DNA of 29,858 nucleotides from Spongospora subterranea (lineage: Eukaryota > Endomyxa > Phytomyxea > Plasmodiophorida > Plasmodiophoridae), in the NCBI GenBank assembly GCA_900404475.1, contig OUQQ01000205.1, positions 1-29,858 on the forward strand, given 5' to 3'. A model generated the notes under the pieces. That model did no database searches and was not told the origin of the DNA. It was given only the letters and a program-made list of their open reading frames with translations. A program made the position numbers and the translations under genes. Of this stretch, positions 19,924-29,093 are shown piece by piece. Within the stretch, counting starts at the first letter, position 1, and each line of letters begins with the position of its first letter.

Positions 19924-20601
19924 ATCTCGACAGATCGGTTTGATACATCTCTCAACACCGAATCAGAGCCAGTCCCTCCGCAAATGTTCAAAAACGTCTA
20001 GCGCCATGTTGTAATCAAAGAGCCTGAGCCTGGAGTCCCGCCAGAACCAGATCAAACAATGGCGACGCCGGACAAGAAATGTTGAAACTGGTGCTTAATG
20101 GACCTGTTCACGCTGTGGCAGCAGACGAGGAGCGAACTACCAGCTGGTCAACTCCACGAAGATACCGATGAAGATGACGATTTAGCCCGGAAACTCGTTG
20201 ACGATGCGATTCGTAAACATACTCCCATCCTGTCTATGGGCTATTGGATGGGATTTATTGTTGGAGACCGGAAAGTAATGATGCCCTGAATAGTGATGAT
20301 GTTGATAATTCTGATTGGCATTGGGTGAGCTGTGGTCTCTTTTTCTAAGCCTTCGTATGGGGGTATTTTCATTAGCAATTCGTTCACAACCTTGTAAGAA
20401 CGGCGTGAATTTGGCCGTCGTCACCATATTGGCGAGAGGATATCGTTGAATCGAGGACTAAATACGCCGGCCGTCGGTTGAATAGAGAGCAAGATCGAGT
20501 GTCAATCTCGATAGATCAATAGTACAGGACAGGACCGGGAGGGGTTATCGAACTCGACTCAGTGATTAGCCATTGTTGGGTGGCGGTGGCCGGCACCGCT
20601 C
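19924..20601. other. no supported gene
   Basis: A short plus-strand frame 20098-20289 (63 codons, MDLFTLWQQTRSELPAGQ, acidic EDTDEDDDLARKLVDDAI) looks protein-like but has no partner exon or known motif. The remainder shows nothing. Confidence 0.35.
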
Positions 20602-21633
20602 ATGACCTCTCTCCGCAATCAGTTCATGGTCAATCAGTTCATCGGAAACATTCTAATGCTGATCTCAACGTTGGGATTCACGATCCAGCTGGGGTACAAT
20701 TCCTGGTATCGGGATCCGACCAAGCAACGCGCCATCTTGGTAGAATTGGCCATCGTTGATCTGTTGACCAGCGCCATGACCGCGTTGGCCCTGTTCCTGC
20801 CATTAATCGACACCTCATTATGTCCATTCTTTCTCCTTTCCGAAACTCTATGTCCGTTTGTCATCCTCGTCCCTCAATAACGACTGACGATGGTTCAGAT
20901 GCGAACGCCACCCATCAATTATTCCTCAATCGCGTTGCTTACGTCTTCTATCATCTGGAGCCGCGAATACAGCGGCGATTGACGATGGCGTTGATGGTGA
21001 TGATTGGTGTTGACGAGGCGGTGGGATGGTTTCTGACAGGTGTCTGAATAGGTATTCTATATCGGATCGATGGTGACAATGCTGAGTTTGGCGATCATCA
21101 ACAGCGGGTTGATCGCTGTTCCAACATCAAGAACCCAATTAACCTGCATATTCCAATCGGCAACGCCACCGGGGATCGCCGGGATCATCACCAAAATCAC
21201 GACCGGTCTCACGACATTATCATTGGGAATCTCATCGGTCTACATGTTGACAAAAGGCGTGTCGGGATACGTCAAATTCAGGAACAATCTGGCGATGGCC
21301 AGAGCGGATCACAGCAATTCGTTCACACTGCTGAAGATGGTGTTCCTGAAGATGGGGCTCGATCTGGTCAATGTGATATACGATGGGATATCGATATTCC
21401 TGGCATTACACGAACAGCGGGTTCGCTTCACCGTTCGCCTGATCACACGTCACCTATCGCTCGCCCTATCGTTCGTCATCATCGTGAAGTTGTATTACAA
21501 AAGAAGCGCGCCGGCAAGTGTGGTCACGAGCAAGCTCCCTCCTCGGTTTAAAGCATTATCTGGATCGTCTAGCGCCGGAGCACGTCCACAAAAGATCGAC
21601 GACGATCCGCAAAGAACAGAATCGTTTGTATAA
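20602..21633 (+). pseudogene. seven-helix membrane protein (receptor-like), frame broken
   Basis: Hydrophobic helices in GPCR-like spacing: FIGNILMLISTLGFTIQLGY, ILVELAIVDLLTSAMTALAL, then in another frame LTMALMVMIGVDEAVGWFL, then from about 21052 FYIGSMVTMLSLAIINSGLI, ITTGLTTLSLGISSVYML, FLKMGLDLVNVIYDGISIFL and HLSLALSFVIIVKLYY. A polar, Ser/Lys-rich tail follows to TAA at 21633. The frame changes near 20880 (possible intron after CPFFLLSETLC) and near 21045-21057, where no intron larger than 12 bases fits; the second change looks like a real frameshift. No family motif such as DRY or NPxxY was seen. The receptor class is therefore not named; it may be a lineage-specific chemoreceptor-like gene (inference). 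Confidence 0.5.
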
Positions 21634-22839
21634 AAACAATTCTGTACAGCATCTGGTGTCTCCAATAATCACTAAAAACATATCAACACAATTGAATCAG
21701 TTAAGATCGCGGCTACGAAACAATCTGAAATAAGGGATTATTACCATGTTTTGATTCGCTATACGGTTCTTGGCAATCACCTTGGCACCGTCTTTCTCGC
21801 GTCCTGACGGTTTGAAAATGAACGAGTCTCCACCCCCAAAGTAATCGTTTAATTAACCCACGATCTGCAGTTATCGTGTCGTGCGATAACAAGACGACGA
21901 TCTGTCAAATACAGCGATGACCAAAACCAGACGGGGGGGAAGGTGAAACTTGACCGTACTGTAGATGATCCTGATCTAAATGATGATCCTGATCAGAGGT
22001 ACTGTACTGGTCACATGTGATCGGGTTAAAGAACCGATCTCGTGTTCCTACTTCCGTCCTTTCATTGTCGTGATCTGGTTCCAGTCCCGACAGCGGGGTA
22101 CAATCGGTGCAATAACGACAATCAGGGGGATACTCCAGATTATGTACTACCAGATACGAATAAGGAATGAGGCGACAACAACCTGAACACGATGACGAGA
22201 GATCCGTATTTAGTCAGTCAGGTTCATGGAACTGGCCTTTATGGCGCAATGGTGCTCTGGGCGAGTTTCCTTGTGATTCTATCGGAATGAGAGGGTGATA
22301 TTGGAGTTAGGTGCTGCTCAAATCTGACACACTATCATTGTAAACTCGATGGAATGTTGTCAATTGCAAGGCGCCCTTGGCCATGGTTAATATCACCGAG
22401 GACTAGAACAATGACCCTGGTCATCGTTGTCCTTCAACTGGTGTATTTGGTTGATGTTCGATTTCAATATCCCCCATAAAATAATCGTGTCAACACTATC
22501 TATTCCTCAGGTTCACAACCCGAAATGCACTTTTGCATCGGAGTTGATTGCGTCACAAACAATATGGGATTTACAATCATGGATCAATATATTCAATAAA
22601 CTGTTGACATAGAGTAGAAAAGGAGTATAAGACACTCAACACGAGACTCATTGAGTACAATCGCGGCGGAACTCGTCTACAATTTGACGCCTTTCACAGT
22701 GTAGTGTAGTGTCGATTGGTCGAACGCTCTGACCGATTACGCCCATTGTACGAGGCCATGTCCAAACCACCAGGCAGCTGAAAATCATTCACAGTGACAT
22801 TTCTGGACCATTTCCTGTTGATGGAATTCATGGCAAATC
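21634..22839. other. no gene seen
   Basis: Contains a short direct repeat GATGATCCTGATC at 21964 and 21982 and small frames (21980-22186, 22427-22612) without motifs. Confidence 0.45.
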
Positions 22840-24169
22840 GTGATATTACATTTCATATTTAGATCAACACACACTAACCTCATTTGTGCACCTGATCCGA
22901 AGGAAGTCGGAAGCCATATCAGCAATCAAGCAGCATATCCTGGTCAACAATCATTTTCAAGGCCACGGATTCTCTGTGAAGATTTTTCAAAGCGAAGTTC
23001 ACGAGAGAGTTTTACATTATTGCACAAAGGGGTTCACAATCATCCCAGACCTAATCCAATCCGCGCCGATCAAGACAGTCGGAAAAACTCGCGACAATCA
23101 GCCGCACCTGAGTTGAAACTCAACCAGTTATTATTGGGGACCGCCACTACCTGGAAATATGCATGTTGCTTTAATTAATCTTGATCGACTTGCTCACGAA
23201 CGTCGAAACCAATTTGTCTCAAAGGTCTATGACATCCTCCACCGGTATGCTGGCTATCCTTGAAGCAAATATGAGAGTTAATACTTCAAAAGTTCTTCCC
23301 TGGATGGTGACGGAAGTCATATCATCATGAAGACAGATTTTATGAATCAAACTTTAAACAGTAATATCTCGCCGCTGGAATCTGATTCCATTTACGGTTT
23401 CATTATTGACAATTACTTTTCGGAAGTCAATGGGACGTGACTTCTGGGTTTTGTCCCATTAATTAATCGAACAATTCCGTTTCTGTTCAGTATCCTGTTT
23501 GGCAAAACGTCGTTACAGAATGCATTTTTTGCAGCTGTTTTGATTCATGAAATTTGAGAGTTTCCAAAACGAATTTCCTGGCAAGAAGTGCGATTTTTTT
23601 AACTCCGATCGTATGGGCTTTGAACTTGCTCTTGCGAGAAAAGATCCGCATTCAGGATCCGTCGCAATGGGGCGCTAATACACCCTGCGAAGCAATCATT
23701 GTTCGATAATCAAGTTCTTCAGCTCCTGGTAAACCAACCACTATCTGAGTTTCATAGGCTGGTAGAAGAACTCAAAGAAGAATATCAAAATACCTCAAGG
23801 TGATTTGAATCGCACTTAGCCAAACACATATTTCCTGCAATGTCAGAAGACTTGAATTTCGACTCCACGAACAAGAACACCAGTGTCCAGGAGTCTTTAG
23901 GTGGCGATTTCCAAAGATTTGCACCAACTGGAAAGTTAACCATTGCACATCGTCTCGAGCGGTCGTATCGATACGCTGCTCACTTACTGGTTGATTACAA
24001 ACTGGCGGAAGCTGGAATGCGACTGAGATATGTCAATCCCAGGAAGCGGAAGCACAATTTTTACAACGATGGAAGACCACCAGATACAACTCGCACACTC
24101 TTTAAGAACCCAAAAGTCTACTGGCCGATTAAAAGGCAGCAAAAACAAAGATTCAAATTTGGGAAATGA
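22840..24169 (+). pseudogene. probable MULE (Mutator-like) transposase relic
   Basis: Coding-like pieces follow the order expected of a Mutator-like transposase. At about 22886-23116, HILVNNHFQGHGFSVKIFQ... and, in another frame, GVHNHPRPNPIRADQ, resemble the HNHP end of the FLYWCH/WRKY-type zinc finger. At 23372-23560, ESDSIYGFIIDNYFSE, a stop, then LLGFVPLINRTIPFLFSILF GKTS, resembles the start of the catalytic domain with the yaLlfGKT segment. At about 23680-23800, PLSEFHRLVEELKEEYQ is the characteristic helix near the C-terminus. Frame 23840-24169 (LTIAHRLERSYRYAAHLLVD) follows as a possible tail. Many stops and shifts separate them. The family call rests on motif order, not on any single diagnostic residue set. 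Confidence 0.45.
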
Positions 24170-24177
24170 TATAAGTC

Positions 24178-24947
24178 AATTGGACACATTTCTGATGCTT
24201 TTGTACTGTATGCATAAATTCCAGCTGGTCGAGGTCCCTGAGAAAGAAATTTTGTTGAAATCATGCTTCAAATCCATTCAAGATGGCGAATACGACAAAG
24301 TCAGGTTTTGGCCCAGGACGCTGTGTCTAATCTGGTGTTCATTCGCGACGTTCGGCATTGATAAGACAGGAGTAAAATCCAACAACAGGTTCAATGAGCA
24401 CTCATCGGACTCCCATCTATCAGTCAATGGAAACACAATTAGAACCACAGACTCAATCCAGTATTTGAGCGCAACACTGATTGCCAATTGACAAAGGAGG
24501 GGGGTTCAGATGGATCGAAAATTGATCGCGATCAATGATGTGCACTGTTTGTCTTTGAATGCTCCGGGTTGATTATAGAAACTGTGCGAATGATGTAAAA
24601 TGGTACGAGAAATGAGAAAATACCGGAAACCATACAGAACATATCAACAGATATGTCGAGGATTTATCTATTACCTACACTGGTTGGCAGGTGCGATCAA
24701 CAGGAACATGAGTAGGACATTGCGAACCATTGAGACAGCATATAAGGACTATATGAGAACATATACAGGGTGTTTTAAATCAACACCAATCCCTAGTATT
24801 GCATGCAATATCAGGATCCCACTATTGAGAGATAAAATCATCACTGAAACAACAATGACAGTACTCGCTGCTCAGGCCAACGGGACATTATTGGGCAGCG
24901 AATACAGGGAATGGACTGGAGAAGGAGATGGATGGACACCACTTTGA
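24178..24947 (+). pseudogene. non-LTR retrotransposon reverse-transcriptase fragment (3' part)
   Basis: Two frames match the end of a LINE reverse transcriptase and its post-RT region. The first (to 24491) holds FGIDKTGVKSN (the N..KT block after the active site) and SVNGNTIRTTDSIQYLSATL (the 'l.G..i..t.s.kYLGv.ld' block). The second (24600-24947) has AINRNMSRTLRTIETAYKDY then MRTYTGCFKSTPIPSIACNI and IPLLRDKI, the 'aYk..lR..tGa..sTp..al' region typical of Jockey/CR1-like elements. The catalytic FADD box is not visible, and the two frames are joined through stops, so it is a dead 5'-truncated copy. It lies directly after the MULE-like relic; nesting order is unknown. Confidence 0.5.
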
Positions 24948-25269
24948 GAAGTCTGGATTGTGCGACACCTGCCGCAAGGAGCAAACGAAATGAGCCAAGA
25001 TATGATGAGCACTTGTGAATAAAAGAACTCAAAGAAGAATTGTAACGTTCCAACGAATTGTTCGTTCGATTGAGATCCTGTTTAGCAATCTGTCACGACA
25101 TGTTCCAATTATTCGCGGAGTTCTTCTTGATCCATATTATTTCGAAATGATTGAAACGTTTGTCGAATTTTTTCACATCTTTTGCAATGTCTTCGACTTC
25201 GACTTTCGACCGAATGAAATTAAAGCCCGTTCTTGAAATTTTCGGGATGCAGCAGAACGAGGGTCAAAC
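24948..25269. other. no supported gene
   Basis: A plus-strand frame 25015-25236 begins without an ATG. It shares the 17-base string AGAACTCAAAGAAGAAT with 23769 in the MULE-like relic, so it could be a fragment of a second copy. Too short to assign. Confidence 0.3.
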
Positions 25270-25769
25270 GTCTTAGACCCCAGGCCTTATCTTGTTGATC
25301 GCTTCTGAGCAAACACCAATATTCTTGAGTCGTCGACGAACGGCTCGCTTCCTTGGGAAAATGAACGTCCAATTATGGGCGATGTTGGATATATTCCTTG
25401 ATGATCAGATAGATTGAGAAAAATCAATGGGTGAGAGGGAAAACGTAAGTTGGGAATGCGATGACGTGTCCGTCTTTAAAGGGGTCTTCAGGAAGTTCAG
25501 CGAGATCTCATCCGTCAACTGATCTTCCTCTGTCTGGAGATATCAGAGGACTATGGTTTTGACTAACGGGGGATCTCGTACTTGTTTGGGTCTTGGAATA
25601 ATGTCCAGCTCTTGCACAGCGGGCATCCTCTTGTCGAACATTGCATTATGCGATGGCGCTCCATCCATTCTGATACGTTTGCAGTATCGGTCGCGAGCAA
25701 CATGAGCGCTTTATTAGGGTTGAGATGAACCAGCGCCCTCACTTGATGACACAGAACTATATTGGACAT
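25270..25769 (-). other. coding-like minus-strand segments, unrecognised
   Basis: From ATG 25769 the frame reads MSNIVLCHQVRALVHLNPNK, ANVSEWMERHRIMQCSTRGC PLC, then FQDPNK before a possible GTACGAG donor at about 25578. A further stretch DQLTDEISLNFLKTPLKTD lies at about 25460-25520, and IFPRKRAVRRRLKNIGVCSE at about 25280-25360. They may be exons of one small gene, but the last junction does not resolve in phase. The CSTRGCPLC cluster could bind metal. No family recognised. Confidence 0.3.
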
Positions 25770-25806
25770 CTTGTTGTTGTTCCGATATAGTATTCACAGA
25801 GTACTC

Positions 25807-25828
25807 GACTAAAGAAGCTTCTTTAGTC
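25807..25828. repeat. perfect 22-base palindrome
   Basis: GACTAAAGAA followed by GC and TTCTTTAGTC is its own reverse complement, with an AAGCTT centre and no spacer. It lies in the 64 bases between two minus-strand coding-like segments. Confidence 0.9.
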
Positions 25829-25833
25829 CTAAT

Positions 25834-26034
25834 CTATCTCATAAATTGCTGAATATTATCTTCTATTCTGAATTTCATTGCTCGGTCAGCGAGCAGTTTC
25901 GGAGGATGGCACTTGTCAGGACAAAACGATATAACCGCCACATAATGGGAATCTTTGAAAGCAATTGCAAGAGATATCATAATCTGGTCTTGAGGTTTTA
26001 TAGGGATCATATAACGAGCACTATTGGGCGTCAC
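25834..26034 (-). other. short minus-strand open frame, unrecognised
   Basis: Sixty-six codons with protein-like content (YMIPIKPQDQIMISLAIAFK, HYVAVISFCPDKCHPPKLLA), no known motif and no obvious upstream exon. It may belong with the segments at 25270-25769. The opposite strand is also open (25846-26100) but reads less like protein. Confidence 0.25.
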
Positions 26035-26091
26035 TCATTATTGGTGCTATCGATCAGACCGGAATCCCAGATGGTTCGAAGTCGCAGGAAA

Positions 26092-26400
26092 TTACTTTGA
26101 AGAGGAAGTGTGTGGTGGATATTGCATATTGAGCTGAGAAGAGCGAGAAGAAGGATCGCGATTATAATCTTTGAGCAATTGAATCGCGGTGGAAATCTTA
26201 CAATCTTCATTTACATATCTCTGGTATATATCCCTTGACCATTTTTTAACGATGAGAATATAAAACAGGAAACCTGTTTCGAAAGCAGAAAGACCAGGTT
26301 TGTAAACAGACAGCTGACAAACAAAGATGGACTCATTTAGTAAATAAAAAAAAATTATCACATCACGTGTTAATTGTTCCCAAAAAATGTTGTTAATCAT
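26092..26400 (-). other. open frame overlapping the end of the ankyrin gene
   Basis: Its ATG (26398-26400) overlaps the TAA of the ankyrin-type gene within ATGATTAA. The first 50 codons are low-complexity and hydrophobic, while the second half (SRDIYQRYVNEDCKISTAIQ, KDYNRDPSSRSS) looks protein-like. It could be a 3' exon reached by splicing after an acceptor such as CGAAACAG at about 26280, or part of the 3' UTR. Confidence 0.25.
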
Positions 26401-27646
26401 AGTCGACAGTATTTTCTATCGACCAATCAATATCGGTAAATCCTTCATATCCCCTATCAGACATGAGTTGAAGTGACTCCTTTAAAATATTACAGATTAA
26501 TAGTGTAACCGCCTCAAAAGTTGTGTTTGTCACTCGAGCGTTTGACTGAAGTCGCGATACAAATCTGGGTTTCTGAACGAGGAAAGTGGGATGATTCGAT
26601 TGAGAAATCAAACTTGATAAGATATTAATAACATAGATCACTTTCGGTATGAGCTCAGGACGACCAAATAAAAAATCTTCCACCCCGAGAAGATTTGAAC
26701 ACGATCCGTTCGTGAAGAGATGAAAGACCAGTTGGTCATCGGATGGATCACGAACAGGATATTTGGCTGTCATGATGGTCTTGTCTAGATCAGGAATTAA
26801 ATGATCCAGAACATATTGATAAATTCGTTTACAATGTCGACGTGCGGCCCTCTCGACAAGCTCCTCATTATATCGAAGACCTCTCTCTTCCACTAGATAT
26901 GTTCTAATGTTCTGAAATTCTGTTCGGAGTGTGGCACCGAGAATTTCCTCGATTTCCCAAGATATTAAGTCAGGATATCCTGGAAAACTAGACACCAGAT
27001 TATCAACTGATAAAATAACGCCATTTTGATAACGACCGAAAGGAGGACCAGTAACGACGAGCTTCTCCAGCTCTTCTTTCGGCGGAAACTGCAGAATAAC
27101 TTCCTCGTAAATATATCGGATCAGTTCAAGACGTTGTTCAGGACTAAGCTCAGAGACACCTAAAAGATCACGAAGAAGCATGAATCGTGGTCTAGCCCAC
27201 AATGGAGTAGGTGGTAAATCGTCATCATCAAGCAGACCATCACAATTGTCATCAATAACATATATTCCTTTTGCCAGAGATATATAATACTTGTAGAAAT
27301 CAATATGACCATGACAAAGACTCGTATTAATGGCGTCCCAGGAATACAGAGCACCACCAAATCGCTGTTGCATCATATGTAAAAACTCAACATCACCGAA
27401 TTCAGCTGCAATATGCAATAGATTGACTCGGCGGGTCTTTGGAAGAAGAACGGGATTGGGGTTTTGGGCAATATATATATCGTAATCAACTTCAACAAAA
27501 TCACCGTACTCTTTCCAATTCAGATCGAGAGGGAAAGGCAATTCAGATTGATTGTCATTCGACGACATTAACAAAAGGACTTCAACCACGGACCAAAAGT
27601 GTGTACTTTCGGCGATCGGGGTGGAGAAACTAGGAATAATCAACAT
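26393..27646 (-). CDS. intronless ankyrin-type protein, up to 417 residues
   Basis: An intact frame of 417 codons; two starts are possible, ATG 27646 or ATG 27568 (MSSNDNQSEL, residue 27). The second gives the more natural acidic N-terminus. One ankyrin-like pair is visible at about residues 73-122: RVNLLHIAAEFGDVEFLHMM followed by SWDAINTSLCHGHIDFYKYY, with the LLHIAAEFGD and GHIDFYKYY signatures. After an acidic segment (DDNCDGLLDDDDLPP) a long helical C-terminal region follows that I do not recognise (e.g. LVERAARRHCKRIYQYVLDH). No signal peptide or membrane helix. Proteins with a short ankyrin block and a large unique tail occur in many parasites, protists and large DNA viruses, so the absence of introns may reflect transfer or retroposition; there is no direct evidence of either. 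The stop overlaps another ATG (see 26092-26400). Confidence 0.8.
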   Translation of the reverse strand: MLIIPSFSTPIAESTHFWSVVEVLLLMSSNDNQSELPFPLDLNWKEYGDFVEVDYDIYIAQNPNPVLLPKTRRVNLLHIAAEFGDVEFLHMMQQRFGGALYSWDAINTSLCHGHIDFYKYYISLAKGIYVIDDNCDGLLDDDDLPPTPLWARPRFMLLRDLLGVSELSPEQRLELIRYIYEEVILQFPPKEELEKLVVTGPPFGRYQNGVILSVDNLVSSFPGYPDLISWEIEEILGATLRTEFQNIRTYLVEERGLRYNEELVERAARRHCKRIYQYVLDHLIPDLDKTIMTAKYPVRDPSDDQLVFHLFTNGSCSNLLGVEDFLFGRPELIPKVIYVINILSSLISQSNHPTFLVQKPRFVSRLQSNARVTNTTFEAVTLLICNILKESLQLMSDRGYEGFTDIDWSIENTVDYD

Positions 27647-27864
27647 TTCCGATATTCAAAGGTGATCTTGTTGATAATAAAGGTGGTCGAAATCAGGGTC
27701 AGATTGTGATTTTTTGTTAAAATTCAGAGGCACCTTTTCCTTTTCAAAATTCTATCGCTCGTAGGATCAAGTTGAACTCGAAAATATCGTGTGTTTTGTT
27801 ATTGTGTTGATGTCGTTGAACATATGAAATGTTATTCAAGGTCTAACGATCGCTGGGTTTCTAG
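27647..27864. other. spacer between the ankyrin gene and the transposase relic
   Basis: AT-rich, no coding content. It probably contains the promoter of the ankyrin-type gene and the right-hand flank of the decayed transposon. Confidence 0.45.
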
Positions 27865-28944
27865 CTATGATTTATAAACTCCATTGTCCTCGTGTTTGTC
27901 CAGATAATTTCTAAATTCATCTACCATATGCTTTGAAGGTTTTAGCGATTTGGAAAGCGATGATAAGTTTGTGTCCACCTCTTCAAACGCATCTTCAAGC
28001 CACGAGATTATGTTCTTTCGGCCAATTTGATATTTTCCTCCAGGCCTAGGATCACATCGTCTTGTCCATGAATCATATCTTTTTTTGAAAGGCTGTTTAA
28101 GCGGCTTGCTTGCAATGAAATCACAAATTTGAAGTAAACTTGTACAGCCCAAGCGGAATGGCTGATAAGGTGATATCGAGTTCAGCAGCCATTGCTTGTA
28201 ACTTGCTCGCAAAAGTGGCTTGTTGCTGCATCCCCGATCAACCCTGGTTTTCGTCTGAATAGCAAGTACCTAATCATTCAATATACAGACAATATCCCTG
28301 CTTATCCATCCAATATTTGGGATGACAATGGACCCTGCTGGTTCTATCCCAATGAGATTATCGCCTAGACAGTGTACAATCACTAGTTCCGGTCATGACA
28401 ATATTCGGCACCATCATTCGTCACTCAACACATTTCGCATCCGACCATTTCAGTACATTCTTCATGATCATCCTCTCATCGATTCGATCCAACTCGAGCC
28501 ACTAGTCGGTGCGATCAGATGCGATTCTTTCGGATAATACTGCAAGACCATCTCATCCGCATTGATCAATCGCGTTGCTTCAGCTAAAGACATTGATTGA
28601 CGAATCAGAGCGGTAGACTCGATACAAACGTGAAGCCAGTTAACCGGAACCGTTCGAGAAATAGATTCTTTTCGGATCGAGAATCGATGTCGCGACAGCA
28701 CTCTGGTGAGCCACTGCGACAACACTGGGGTGATATTACCAGAGTGAATCCCCATCTTCACCTCGAATTCTGTTCGGATCTCCTCTGACTCATCGCCGAA
28801 GTCGGATATCAGAAGATCATACGTTGTTAATCTGCTTAGTGGATTGGCGGTCTCCCATAGCTCCACTACATGATCGATAATAAATGTTTCCTGTTCTTGA
28901 TCTTTCACCTTCCTTCCCAGCCTGTTCCAGGAGTGGAACCACAA
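27865..28944 (-). pseudogene. pogo/jerky-like (CENP-B/DDE_1) transposase relic
   Basis: From 28944 an open frame of 158 codons carries the CENP-B-type second DNA-binding motif (ITPVLSQWLTRVLSRHRFSI RKES, then TVPVNWLH) and the first catalytic-acid block LINADEMVLQYYPKESHLIA. After several frameshifts the catalytic core continues in other frames at about 28230-28400 (HPKYWMDKQG, ATFASKLQAMAAELDIT). The last block lies at 28212-27865: GCTSLLQICDFIASKPLKQP FKKRYDSW, matching the 'GcTSxLQxxDvxxNKPfK..lr..W' motif, then SWLEDAFEEV. It is a different subfamily from the relic at 13.4 kb, since shared blocks differ at most positions. Inactive. Confidence 0.85.
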
Positions 28945-29093
28945 AGGGCTATGTCACCCATCCTCAATTAAGGGTTAATCTGATACTTTGAGATTGACGG
29001 CGGCAGGATGTCGCAGTCTGGGGTGGAATCACCGTGATACCGATCTCGACAATCGAGTTCTAATCATTCCCAATCTGTCTAGTCATATCGGAC
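28945..29093. other. short intergenic region before the secreted-protein gene
   Basis: No coding content; expected to hold the promoter and 5' leader of the gene starting at 29094. No distinct promoter element recognised. Confidence 0.4.

Noticed and set aside
28322..28537. Plus-strand frame of 71 codons
   Set aside because: Opposite strand of the DDE_1 transposase core; no independent support.
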